Shown here one piece after another: positions 15,157 to 23,303 of a stretch of DNA of 61,354 nt (the first letter of the stretch is position 1; every line of letters starts with the position of its first letter). A program made the translations under genes and the position numbers. The stretch is taken from the NCBI RefSeq assembly GCF_001428105.1, contig NZ_LMSJ01000032.1:1-61354 (forward strand), written 5' to 3'. Under the pieces are notes generated by a model that was not told the DNA's origin, made no database searches, and worked only from the letters and a program-made list of their open reading frames with translations. The DNA is from Paenibacillus sp. Soil766. Its GTDB lineage: Bacteria; Bacillota; Bacilli; Paenibacillales; NBRC-103111.

Positions 15157-16407
15157 ATGACAAACTTTTTGAACAAACAAGATCCGAAAATCGTAGAAGC
15201 GATGAACCTTGAGCTAGGCCGTCAACGCGACAAAATTGAATTGATCGCTTCCGAGAACATCGTAAGCCAAGCAGTTCTTGAGGCTATGGGCACTGTATTG
15301 ACGAACAAATACGCAGAAGGTTACCCAGGCAAAAGATACTATGGTGGCTGTGAGTACGTAGACATCGTGGAAGACATTGCTCGTGACCGCGCGAAGGAGC
15401 TTTTCGGTGCTGAGCACGCGAACGTTCAACCGCACTCCGGTGCTCAAGCGAACATGGCTGTTTACTTGGCTGCGCTAAACCCTGGTGACACAGTTCTTGG
15501 TATGAACCTTGCTCACGGCGGTCACTTAACACACGGTAGCCCGGTTAATGCTTCCGGTATCCTTTACAACTTCGTAGCTTACGGCGTAAGCGAAAAAGAT
15601 TTCCGTATCGACTATGATGATGTTCGTAAAGCAGCTTTCAAACATAAGCCTCGCATGTTAGTTGCTGGTGCAAGTGCGTACCCGCGTACGATTGATTTCG
15701 AAGCATTGGCTTCCATCGCTAATGATGTAGGCGCATTGTTCTTCGTTGATATGGCGCATATTGCTGGTCTAGTTGCAGCTGGCCTACACCCGAACCCAGT
15801 GCCACACGCACATTTCGTAACAACAACAACGCACAAAACGCTTCGTGGTCCTCGCGGCGGTATGATTCTTACGAAGAAAGCTTGGGCTGCAGCAATTGAT
15901 AAAGCGGTATTCCCTGGTTCCCAAGGCGGACCTTTGATGCACACAATCGCAGCGAAAGCTGTTTCCTTCGGTGAAGCTCTACAACCGGATTTCAAAGTGT
16001 ACGGTCAAAAAGTCATCAACAATGCACAAGCTTTGGCAACAGCTCTTACAGCTGAAGGGATCAACCTTGTTTCCGGCGGTACAGACAACCACTTGATGTT
16101 GGTTGACTTGCGCAACCTGAACATCTCTGGTAAAGACGCAGAGCACGTACTTGATGAAATCGGTATTACAGCGAACAAAAACGCGATTCCTTTCGACCCA
16201 ACTAGCCCGTTCGTAACAAGCGGTATCCGCTTGGGTACACCAGCTGTGACTTCCCGTGGTATGGACGAAGAAGCAATGAAAACGATCGCGAAAGTCATCG
16301 GTCTTACATTGAAAAACCCGAAAGACGAAGCTACACTTGAGAAGGCTCGCGGCATGGTGTCCGATCTAACGGCACAATTCCCGCTTTACCCAGGTTTGAC
16401 TTACTAA
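15157..16407 (+). CDS. glyA: Serine hydroxymethyltransferase
   Basis: 416 residues. PLP enzyme that converts serine and tetrahydrofolate to glycine and methylene-tetrahydrofolate, the main source of one-carbon units. The PLP-binding lysine is in TTTHKTLRGPRGG; the N-terminal ELGRQRDKIELIASEN and YAEGYPGKRYYGG motifs are standard. Strong AGGAGGAATATGAG ribosome binding site. It is the third gene of the ZTP-riboswitch operon and ends at a strong terminator. Confidence 0.98.
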   Translation: MTNFLNKQDPKIVEAMNLELGRQRDKIELIASENIVSQAVLEAMGTVLTNKYAEGYPGKRYYGGCEYVDIVEDIARDRAKELFGAEHANVQPHSGAQANMAVYLAALNPGDTVLGMNLAHGGHLTHGSPVNASGILYNFVAYGVSEKDFRIDYDDVRKAAFKHKPRMLVAGASAYPRTIDFEALASIANDVGALFFVDMAHIAGLVAAGLHPNPVPHAHFVTTTTHKTLRGPRGGMILTKKAWAAAIDKAVFPGSQGGPLMHTIAAKAVSFGEALQPDFKVYGQKVINNAQALATALTAEGINLVSGGTDNHLMLVDLRNLNISGKDAEHVLDEIGITANKNAIPFDPTSPFVTSGIRLGTPAVTSRGMDEEAMKTIAKVIGLTLKNPKDEATLEKARGMVSDLTAQFPLYPGLTY

Positions 16408-16421
16408 TAGCTATTATGGAG

Positions 16422-16451
16422 GGCCGGCTCTTTGGAGCTGGTCTTTTTTTT
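16422..16451 (+). terminator. Terminator after glyA
   Basis: GGCCGGCTC (16422-16430) pairs with GAGCTGGTC (16435-16443) across TTTG, followed by eight T residues. Confidence 0.92.
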
Positions 16452-16457
16452 GTTCGC

Positions 16458-16601
16458 CCACCAACCTTTGCGGTATTCAAATATGTGCCGATGGTGTGCA
16501 ACGCCGCTGCATTCAAGAACTACAATATCCTGCAAGGACTCTGGGAAAGCCCATGGGTCGGTTGGCAGAACTTTCAATTGTTGCTGGTTAAGCACAGTTA
16601 A
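16458..16601 (+). pseudogene. Remnant of a LplB-type sugar ABC transporter permease
   Basis: In this frame the sequence reads FAVFKYVPMVCNAAAFKNYN, then ILQGLWESPWVGWQNFQLLL before a stop. This matches the first periplasmic region of LplB/YtcP-type carbohydrate permeases (YxPM...IAFKDYN...G.WgSPWVG...F). Only about 45 residues remain, with no start codon or ribosome binding site, no membrane-domain remainder, and a glyA terminator directly upstream. It is a decayed fragment, presumably the trace of a former polyextracellular-sugar transport operon. The rest of the gap to upp (16602-16815) holds one terminator and one promoter. Confidence 0.7.
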
Positions 16602-16668
16602 ACCCTCTATTCATACCCTTGTCTGGGCCCATTCTCCGTTTGGAGAGTACGGTTCACGAGGGTTTTTT
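16601..16668 (+). terminator. Terminator-like hairpin between the permease remnant and upp
   Basis: AACCCTC (16601-16607) pairs with GAGGGTT (16658-16664), enclosing a second hairpin CTCC/GGAG (16634-16637/16642-16645), and is followed by T residues to 16668. Confidence 0.55.
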
Positions 16669-16763
16669 GTCATGATTTTATATCCGTAGGAAAACCACGC
16701 TGCTTCGTTGTATTGGTCATCAAGAGAAATGGCGGTTCTACAGAAGATAAGTTGGATAACATA

Positions 16764-16772
16764 TGATATAAT
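16764..16772 (+). promoter_or_regulatory. Predicted extended -10 promoter of upp
   Basis: TGATATAAT is a TGn extended -10 element. No good -35 lies 16-18 bp upstream. It is 44 bases before the upp start codon. Confidence 0.5.
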
Positions 16773-16815
16773 GGACGAGGTTTGCCTGACCTATAAGCTT
16801 AATTAGGAGGAACAC

Positions 16816-17445
16816 ATGGGTAAAGTACATATTTGCGATCATCCGCTTATCCAGCATAAGCTTACTTATATACGGGATGAGAACACAACAACGAAGGATT
16901 TCAGAGCCCTTGTAGATGAAGTTGCTACATTAATGGTTTATGAAATTACAAGAGATTTGCCACTGCAGCAAGTGCAAGTGAAAACCCCGGTTACAACAGC
17001 AGATTGCCAAGTCATCTCGGGTAGAATGCTAGGGCTGATTCCGATTTTGCGAGCAGGTTTAGGTATGGTTGACGGCGTGTTAAAGCTAATGCCAGCTGCA
17101 AAAGTAGGACATGTTGGTCTCTATCGCGATCCGGAGACGCTTCAACCAGTTGAGTATTATGTGAAGCTGCCTACCGACGTGTTGGAGCGGGATTTACTCG
17201 TTATTGATCCTATGCTTGCAACAGGTGGATCTGCGAATGCAGCGATTGAGGTGCTGAAACGCAGAGGCTGTATCCGTATTAAGCTGATGTGTCTCATTGC
17301 TGCACCAGAAGGCGTAGCTTCCGTGCAAAAGGAACATCCGGACGTCGACATCTATGTCGCAGCGGTTGATGATCATTTGAACGATCATGGCTACATTGTG
17401 CCAGGTCTCGGGGATGCTGGGGATCGTCTGTACGGCACAGATTAA
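16816..17445 (+). CDS. upp: Uracil phosphoribosyltransferase
   Basis: 209 residues. Salvages uracil with PRPP to UMP. The PRPP-binding loop is DPMLATGGSANAA, and the uracil-binding C-terminus GYIVPGLGDAGDRLYGT is intact. AGGAGGAACACATG gives the start. As in B. subtilis it lies between glyA and the atp operon, here with mnaA inserted. A small AGTTTTC/GAAAACT hairpin (17476-17482/17489-17495) without a T run follows it. Confidence 0.98.
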   Translation: MGKVHICDHPLIQHKLTYIRDENTTTKDFRALVDEVATLMVYEITRDLPLQQVQVKTPVTTADCQVISGRMLGLIPILRAGLGMVDGVLKLMPAAKVGHVGLYRDPETLQPVEYYVKLPTDVLERDLLVIDPMLATGGSANAAIEVLKRRGCIRIKLMCLIAAPEGVASVQKEHPDVDIYVAAVDDHLNDHGYIVPGLGDAGDRLYGTD

Positions 17446-17523
17446 TTTTTGAACAAAAGTTACGCTTACGAAGTCAGTTTTCCTGAAAGAAAACTTGAAG
17501 GAACTTAAGGGGAGAAGAAACCG

Positions 17524-18660
17524 ATGAAACGTTTAAAAGTGATTACGATCTTCGGAACAAGACCTGAAGCTATCAAAATGGCTCCGCTCATTCTCGAATT
17601 GGAGAAGCATCCTGAACACATTGAGTCACTAGTTTGCGTTACCGCACAGCATCGTCAGATGTTGGATCAAGTGCTTGATATTTTCAAAATCACACCGAAC
17701 TTTGATCTTAACGTTATGAAGGATCGCCAAACATTAAATGAGATTACCATGCGCGTGCTGCAAGGCTTGGAGCCCGTATTTCAAGAGGCGAAGCCAGATC
17801 TGATTCTTGTTCATGGGGATACACTAACAACTTTCCTGGCTAGTTATGCGGCATTTATGCAACAAATTCAAGTAGGACATGTAGAAGCGGGACTTCGCAC
17901 CTGGAACAAGCTGTCCCCGTACCCAGAAGAGATGAACCGCCAACTAACAGGCGTTCTTGCTGATCTTCATTTTGCGCCAACACAGCAATCGGCTGATAAT
18001 CTGCGTAAAGAGAATAAATCGGAGTCACAAATTTATGTGACGGGGAATACGGTTACGGATGTGTTTAAATACACCGTACAGCAAGAGTTCAACCATCCAG
18101 TGTTGGAATGGGCCGCTGGCCGCAAACTAATCTTGATGACAGCCCACCGTCGTGAATCGCAAGGTGAGCCGCATCGTCAAATTTTCCGTGCAGTGAAGCG
18201 AATTGCGGACGAGTTCGAGGATATTGCTATCGTGTATCCAGTGCATTTGAGCCCAGCGGTCAAAGAGCCTGCGCACGAGATTCTTGGTAATCACCCTCGC
18301 ATTAAACTGGTAGAGCCATTCGACGTGTTCGAATTCCATAACTTCTACCCGCATGCGCACATGATTCTAACCGATTCAGGTGGTCTGCAAGAAGAAGCGC
18401 CATCCTTCGGTGTGCCGGTCCTTGTTCTTCGCGATACAACAGAGCGCCCAGAAGGCATTCAGGCGGGAACATTAGAGCTTGTTGGAACGGATGAAGAAGT
18501 GGTCTATTCGCGTGCTCGTGCCCTACTGACAGATCCAGATTTATACAATAAAATGAGTCAAGCTGCGAACCCTTACGGAGACGGGAAAGCCTCTGAACGC
18601 ATCGTTCAAGCGATTCTCCATCACTTCGGCAGGACTACGGAGCGCCCAGAAGCTTTCTAA
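17524..18660 (+). CDS. mnaA: UDP-N-acetylglucosamine 2-epimerase (non-hydrolysing)
   Basis: 378 residues. Interconverts UDP-GlcNAc and UDP-ManNAc, the ManNAc donor for the secondary cell-wall polymer. Typical motifs: IFGTRPEAIKMAPL at the start, HGDTLTTFLASYAAF, GHVEAGLRTWNKLSPYPEEMNRQ, and TAHRRES. The substrate branch fits the tagA/tagO genes found 36 kb away, since TagA transfers ManNAc. The ribosome binding site is AAGGGGAGAAGAAACC. It sits between upp and atp and may be read from the upp promoter, as only 78 bases separate them. Confidence 0.95.
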   Translation: MKRLKVITIFGTRPEAIKMAPLILELEKHPEHIESLVCVTAQHRQMLDQVLDIFKITPNFDLNVMKDRQTLNEITMRVLQGLEPVFQEAKPDLILVHGDTLTTFLASYAAFMQQIQVGHVEAGLRTWNKLSPYPEEMNRQLTGVLADLHFAPTQQSADNLRKENKSESQIYVTGNTVTDVFKYTVQQEFNHPVLEWAAGRKLILMTAHRRESQGEPHRQIFRAVKRIADEFEDIAIVYPVHLSPAVKEPAHEILGNHPRIKLVEPFDVFEFHNFYPHAHMILTDSGGLQEEAPSFGVPVLVLRDTTERPEGIQAGTLELVGTDEEVVYSRARALLTDPDLYNKMSQAANPYGDGKASERIVQAILHHFGRTTERPEAF

Positions 18661-18726
18661 CCGTGACAAAATCATGACAAACGCTACAGCGTACAGTTGA
18701 ACTGTTCGGTTTGAAAAAGCGCAAAC

Positions 18727-18749
18727 CCTAGAGCCGCAAGGCTCTAAGG
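18727..18749 (+). other. Stable GCAA-tetraloop hairpin upstream of the atp promoter
   Basis: CCTAGAGCC (18727-18735) pairs with GGCTCT-A-AGG (18740-18749) with a GCAA loop. It is followed only by a weak T run (GTTTTG), so it is a possible terminator of mnaA or a processing hairpin. Confidence 0.5.
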
Positions 18750-18784
18750 AGTTTTGTAGGAAGTGACAAATGAAGTTCCGTCAA

Positions 18785-18814
18785 TTGACAAAGTTAGCAT
18801 GGCTTCGATACAAT
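18785..18814 (+). promoter_or_regulatory. Sigma-A promoter of the atp operon
   Basis: -35 TTGACA (18785-18790, perfect consensus), 18-bp spacer, -10 TACAAT (18809-18814). TGACAAA, the core of this -35, also occurs at 18664, 18675 and 18764 just upstream. Confidence 0.8.
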
Positions 18815-18883
18815 GAATGAGGATTCGTAGCAACTAAGCTGCGAGACGCGTTTTCCCATGTGGAAAACACCCAGGAGGGTGCA

Positions 18884-19105
18884 ATGAAACGGCCAAATTC
18901 CAATGATAATCCTTGGCGGGCAGTGGCGTTAACTAGTGCAATTGGCATAGACCTTGTCGTATGTTTGGCAGCTGGATATTTCTTCGGAGATTGGTTAAGT
19001 GGCACACTAGGCGGACAGATCTGGTTGTTAGTCGGGTTTTTACTTGGGCTTGTAACCGGCATCATGAGCATTTACTTCATGATTAAGCGGTACGGAGGGC
19101 TATGA
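18884..19105 (+). CDS. AtpZ/AtpI family F0F1 accessory protein
   Basis: About 73 residues with two hydrophobic helices (LTSAIGIDLVVCLAAGYFF and LLVGFLLGLVTGIMSIYF), the usual AtpZ plan. In bacilli this small protein sits first in the atp operon and is thought to assist c-ring assembly or ion handling. The ATG at 18884 has AGGAGG just upstream and is preferred over GTG at 18860. It overlaps the next gene by four bases (ATGA). Confidence 0.85.
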   Translation: MKRPNSNDNPWRAVALTSAIGIDLVVCLAAGYFFGDWLSGTLGGQIWLLVGFLLGLVTGIMSIYFMIKRYGGL

Positions 19106-19485
19106 TGGACGACTTTTCAGCCACTCTGAAAACGGTTCAAAATGTATTTCTATTCTTTTTATCCTTTTGTTTGGCTGCATGGGCGCTTCTTGTCGATTAC
19201 CGGATTTACTTTGCAGGCATTATGCTCGGAGCTTGTGCGAGTATGGTCAATGCAAGGTTTCTTGCCTGGAAAATTAACAAGCTGGCAGCAGCTGCGATAG
19301 AGCAGTCAGGGCGCAAGGTAACCCTTGGCTTTCTGACAAGGGCAGCAGTCGCTGGGTTTGTCGGTTTGGTTGCCGTCAGGTATCCCGAACATGTCGCATT
19401 AACTACGACGATTGTTGGATACTTTTTTGCTCAATTGGTAACACTCGTATTGGGTATTCTTTCTATTAAGAAGTCGAAGAAGTAA
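19102..19485 (+). CDS. atpI: ATP synthase subunit I
   Basis: 127 residues, four predicted membrane helices, matching the Bacillus AtpI type (YFAGIMLGACASMVNARFL is characteristic). AtpI helps assemble the c-ring. The start overlaps the preceding gene by ATGA, and atpB follows. Confidence 0.85.
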   Translation: MMDDFSATLKTVQNVFLFFLSFCLAAWALLVDYRIYFAGIMLGACASMVNARFLAWKINKLAAAAIEQSGRKVTLGFLTRAAVAGFVGLVAVRYPEHVALTTTIVGYFFAQLVTLVLGILSIKKSKK

Positions 19486-19522
19486 TTCCACGATGTAACT
19501 TCAACGGATGAAAGGGGTGAAA

Positions 19523-20230
19523 ATGGAAAATATGGAACATCACGTACCAGAGTTTGAGTGGTTAGGTTTTCACTTCGATGCATCAGCACTGATGATGATC
19601 AGCATAACCACGGTTATCGTATTAATTCTTGCATTTGCAGGTACCCGCAAGCTTTCTGTATCGAATCCTTCGAAAATGCAAAACTTCATGGAATGGACAA
19701 TTGAGTTTGTAGAAGGCATCATCGGAAGCACGATTGGTTCCAAACATGGCAAGGGCTTTATCGCACTTGGTCTTACGCTCATCATGTATATCTTTATCGG
19801 CAACATGCTCGGCCTTCCTTTCTCAATCGTAACGGAAGATCACGTATCCTGGTGGAAATCACCAACAGCTGATATCGCAGTTACAGGAGCCTTAACGATT
19901 ATTGTTATCTTCATAAGTCACTACTTAGGGATAACGCGTAACACGAAGCATTACTTCGCGCATTACTTTGAGTTCAAAGGGGCAATGTTGATCCTTCATT
20001 TAATTGAAGTTGTATCCAAGCCACTTACGCTTGCGTTCCGTCTTTACGGTAACATTTATGCAGGTGAAATCATGATATCTGTCATTGTTGGAGCAGGTTG
20101 GTTTGGCGTAGCGCCTCTCTTCGTATGGCAGGGCTTCAGTGTGTTCGTTGGTGCGATTCAAGCCTTCGTATTCACGATGTTGACAATGGTTTATATCTCG
20201 CAAACATTAATTCACGAAGAAGAGCACTAA
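19523..20230 (+). CDS. atpB: ATP synthase F0 subunit a
   Basis: 235 residues. Membrane stator that forms the two ion half-channels next to the c-ring. The essential arginine is in SKPLTLAFRLYGNIYAGEI, in helix 4, and the C-terminal QAFVFTMLTMVYI is standard. Start chosen at ATG 19523 (AAAGGGGTGAAA upstream); an in-frame ATG at 19508 lacks a ribosome binding site. Confidence 0.97.
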   Translation: MENMEHHVPEFEWLGFHFDASALMMISITTVIVLILAFAGTRKLSVSNPSKMQNFMEWTIEFVEGIIGSTIGSKHGKGFIALGLTLIMYIFIGNMLGLPFSIVTEDHVSWWKSPTADIAVTGALTIIVIFISHYLGITRNTKHYFAHYFEFKGAMLILHLIEVVSKPLTLAFRLYGNIYAGEIMISVIVGAGWFGVAPLFVWQGFSVFVGAIQAFVFTMLTMVYISQTLIHEEEH

Positions 20231-20311
20231 GCATTAGACTTACCTCGGGTTAGTCTCGAGTCACTTATAAAAAACAAACAAAACCTAAGAGTTTAGAGGA
20301 GGATTTTATCA

Positions 20312-20536
20312 ATGGGAGCAATAGCATTAGTAGCAGCAGGTATCGTATTCGGTTTGGGAGCACTAGGTGCAGGTATTGGTAACGGTTTGATCGTAGGTCG
20401 CGCTTTGGAAGGTATTTCCCGTCAACCAGAACTTCGTGGTACGCTTCAAACAACAATGTTTATCGGGGTAGGTCTAGTTGAGGCTATGCCAGTCGTTGCA
20501 TTGGTACTTGCGTTTATCTTTATGGGAAAAGCTTAA
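20312..20536 (+). CDS. atpE: ATP synthase F0 subunit c
   Basis: 74 residues, two helices joined by the polar loop RQPEL. The ion-binding glutamate is residue 57 (GLVEAMPVV). The residue after it is Ala and not Ser/Thr, so this is the proton-type rather than the sodium-type c subunit. Strong AGGAGG. The c subunit is needed in multiple copies per enzyme, and a hairpin follows the gene at 20547. Confidence 0.97.
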   Translation: MGAIALVAAGIVFGLGALGAGIGNGLIVGRALEGISRQPELRGTLQTTMFIGVGLVEAMPVVALVLAFIFMGKA

Positions 20537-20546
20537 GAAACCGTTT

Positions 20547-20576
20547 GGCGTTGATGGCCACAGTCGCCACCACGCC
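20547..20576 (+). other. Intercistronic hairpin between atpE and atpF
   Basis: GGCGU/ACGCC (20547-20551/20572-20576) encloses UGGC/GCCA (20555-20558/20566-20569) and is followed by UUCGUUUUG. It could act as a weak terminator or an RNA-stabilising hairpin that favours atpE expression over the downstream genes. Confidence 0.5.
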
Positions 20577-20614
20577 TTCGTTTTGCCCACGTTATCAGAA
20601 GGGAGTGACGTTAC

Positions 20615-21100
20615 TTGCATATTGAATGGTCCACATTTTTCATACAACTAGTTGCGTTTTTGATTCTATATCTGTTGCTTTCTAAATTTGCGTTCGGTCC
20701 TCTGTTTGGCATGATGGAAAAACGCAGACAATTGGTTAAAGAACAAATTCAAACAGCTGAAGCAAGCCGTAAACAAGCTGATCAATTGTTAGAGGAACAA
20801 AAGCAAGCGCTGCAACAAACTCGTAAGGAAGCTTACGATATTATTGAGCAAGCGAAGCATACAGGTTCCAAGCAAGCGGATGATATTATTCATGCTGCTA
20901 GCGCAGAAGCTTCACGTCTGAAAGACGAAGCGTTGAAAGATATCGAAAACGAAAAGAACAAAGCGGTTGCCGCTCTTCGCAGCCAAGTTGGCGCGATGTC
21001 CGTTCTGATCGCATCCAAAATTATTGAAAAGCAAATCGACGAAAAGTCACAAGAAGAACTTGTTGAGCATTACCTCAAAGAGGTAGGAGGCAACGTATGA
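20615..21100 (+). CDS. atpF: ATP synthase F0 subunit b
   Basis: 161 residues. One N-terminal helix (FFIQLVAFLILYLLL) and a long Lys/Glu/Ala-rich coiled coil that forms the peripheral stalk. TTG start at 20615 with AAGGGAGTG upstream; no nearer ATG is possible without losing the membrane helix. It overlaps atpH by four bases. Confidence 0.95.
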   Translation: MHIEWSTFFIQLVAFLILYLLLSKFAFGPLFGMMEKRRQLVKEQIQTAEASRKQADQLLEEQKQALQQTRKEAYDIIEQAKHTGSKQADDIIHAASAEASRLKDEALKDIENEKNKAVAALRSQVGAMSVLIASKIIEKQIDEKSQEELVEHYLKEVGGNV

Positions 21101-21630
21101 GTGACATCGTCGTAGCGAAGCGTTATGCCAAAGCTTTATTCGAAGTAGCGAAGGAAAAGAATATTATTTCCCTAGTTGAAGATGAGCTTAAATCTGTAGC
21201 TAGTGCGATTAGGGATAATGCAGACTTGCAGAAGTTCCTGAACCATCCGAACATCGGGAATACCGCGAAAACGGACCTGCTGAAGCAGATTTTCGAAGGC
21301 AAAGTTTCCGAACCGGTGTGGAACACGCTGCTTGTCTTGATTGATAAAGGTAGACAGTCGATTCTTTCCGCTTTGGCACTTGATTATGCCAAGGTTGCGA
21401 ATGAGGCGCTTGGACAAGCGAGTGCGACCGTTTACTCCGCATACGTACTTTCGGATGCACAACAAGCTGAAATTGCTGCACATTTCAGTAAAGTAACAGG
21501 TAAAACGATCCGTGTTTCGTCTGTAGTTGAGCCTAAGTTGCTCGGCGGCATTCAAGTGCGTATCGGTGATCGTTTATATGATGGAAGCTTGGCAGGCAAA
21601 CTTGATCGTTTGGCCAAAGCGTTAGTTTAA
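21097..21630 (+). CDS. atpH: ATP synthase F1 subunit delta
   Basis: 177 residues. Connects the b stalk to the alpha3beta3 head. The N-terminal RYAKALFEVAKEKN and the C-terminal GGIQVRIGDRLYDGSLAGKLDRL are diagnostic. It starts in the ATGA overlap with atpF. Confidence 0.97.
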   Translation: MSDIVVAKRYAKALFEVAKEKNIISLVEDELKSVASAIRDNADLQKFLNHPNIGNTAKTDLLKQIFEGKVSEPVWNTLLVLIDKGRQSILSALALDYAKVANEALGQASATVYSAYVLSDAQQAEIAAHFSKVTGKTIRVSSVVEPKLLGGIQVRIGDRLYDGSLAGKLDRLAKALV

Positions 21631-21662
21631 TATAACCACTGTAAGAATAGGGGTGAAGTTCG

Positions 21663-23177
21663 TTGAGTATCAAACCTGAAGAAATCAGCTCATTGATTAA
21701 ACAACAGATCGAAAACTATAGTTCCGATATCCAAGTAGTTGATGTAGGTACAGTCATTCAAGTAGGTGACGGTATTGCCCGTGCTCACGGCTTGGAAAAC
21801 GTTATGGCAGGCGAGCTGCTTGAATTCCCGAGCGGCGTACTAGGCTATGCTTTTAACCTTGAGGAAAGCAACGTAGGTATCGTTATTCTCGGACCTTACA
21901 AAGATATTCGTGAAGGCGACCAAGTTAAACGTACTGGCCGTATCATGGAGGTTCCAGTTGGTGAAGAACTTCTAGGTCGTGTAGTTAACTCCTTGGGTCA
22001 ACCTGTCGATGGCAGAGGTCCAATCAATACAACAGCGTTCCGCCCTGTAGAGAACATGGCTCCAGGCGTAATGGCTCGTAAATCCGTACATGAACCAATG
22101 CAAACAGGTATTAAAGCGATTGACGCGATGGTACCAGTTGGGCGTGGTCAACGTGAGTTGATCATTGGTGACCGTCAAACAGGTAAAACAGCGATTGCGA
22201 TTGACGCAATCATCAACCAAAAAGGCAATGGCGTGAAATGTATCTACGTTGCTATCGGTCAAAAACAATCCACAGTTGTAGGTGTTGTTGAAACCCTTCG
22301 TGCTGCTGGTGCGCTTGACTACACAATCGTAGTAACAGCTTCCGCTTCCGAGCCTTCACCGATGCTATGGTTAGCTCCATACTCCGGTTGTGCTATGGCT
22401 GAGTACTTCATGTACAAAGGCGAGCACGTTCTTATCGTATACGATGACTTGTCCAAACAAGCTGCCGCATACCGTGAGTTGTCTCTCTTGCTTCGTCGTC
22501 CACCAGGTCGTGAAGCTTATCCAGGGGACGTATTCTACTTGCATTCCCGTTTGCTAGAGCGTGCTGCGAAATTGAACGATGAGCTAGGTGGCGGTTCCAT
22601 TACGGCGCTTCCATTCATCGAGACGCAAGCAGGCGATATCTCTGCATATATCCCTACGAACGTAATTTCCATCACGGATGGTCAAATCTTCTTGGAATCC
22701 GATTTGTTCTACTCCGGTCAGCGTCCAGCGGTTAACGTTGGTAACTCTGTATCCCGTGTAGGAGGCTCCGCACAAACGAAAGCGATGAAAAAAGTTGCCG
22801 GTACACTTCGTGTTGACTTGGCACAATATCGTGAGCTTGCTGCGTTTGCCGCATTCGGATCCGATTTGGATAGAGCGACTAAAGCTCGTTTGGATCGTGG
22901 GGTTCGTACACTAGAAATCTTGAAACAAGGCGTTCACCAACCGATGTCTTTGGAAAAGCAAGTTGCTTCTCTTTACACGGTTGTAAAAGGTCATGTGGAT
23001 GATATTCCAGTTCAAGACGTAACTCGCTTCGAAGCTCAATTCTTGGCTTTCTTGGAATCCAACCGTCCTGAAGTTCTGCATAGCATTCGTGACACGAAAG
23101 ATATTACTGCGGATAACGATAAAGCATTGGTTGATGCAATCAATACATTTAAAAAGAGCTTTGCAGTTTCTGAATAA
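21663..23177 (+). CDS. atpA: ATP synthase F1 subunit alpha
   Basis: 504 residues. Non-catalytic nucleotide-binding subunit. The P-loop GDRQTGKT and the RPAVNVGNSVSRVGGSAQ segment with the arginine finger are present. TTG start at 21663 preceded by AGGGGTGAAG. It is followed by a 126-base gap with two perfect hairpins (AGAGCTTCA/TGAAGCTCT at 23189-23213; AGGCTT/AAGCCT near 23268). Confidence 0.98.
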   Translation: MSIKPEEISSLIKQQIENYSSDIQVVDVGTVIQVGDGIARAHGLENVMAGELLEFPSGVLGYAFNLEESNVGIVILGPYKDIREGDQVKRTGRIMEVPVGEELLGRVVNSLGQPVDGRGPINTTAFRPVENMAPGVMARKSVHEPMQTGIKAIDAMVPVGRGQRELIIGDRQTGKTAIAIDAIINQKGNGVKCIYVAIGQKQSTVVGVVETLRAAGALDYTIVVTASASEPSPMLWLAPYSGCAMAEYFMYKGEHVLIVYDDLSKQAAAYRELSLLLRRPPGREAYPGDVFYLHSRLLERAAKLNDELGGGSITALPFIETQAGDISAYIPTNVISITDGQIFLESDLFYSGQRPAVNVGNSVSRVGGSAQTKAMKKVAGTLRVDLAQYRELAAFAAFGSDLDRATKARLDRGVRTLEILKQGVHQPMSLEKQVASLYTVVKGHVDDIPVQDVTRFEAQFLAFLESNRPEVLHSIRDTKDITADNDKALVDAINTFKKSFAVSE

Positions 23178-23303
23178 ATCATGAAGGCAGAGCTTCATGT
23201 CAAGTGAAGCTCTCGCTACCATGTGAATCCTGGGCAGGCGGACGCCTGAATTCAGGTCTTCGAATGAAGGCTTTTCTAAGCCTCAAAAGAGAGGTGAGCA
23301 GGT

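Noticed and set aside
16416..16601. Apparent new small gene after glyA
   Set aside because: It is a permease remnant in the same frame, with its apparent start in the glyA terminator.
16601..16668. Attenuator controlling upp
   Set aside because: A promoter (16764-16772) lies after it, so the terminator does not control upp from that promoter.
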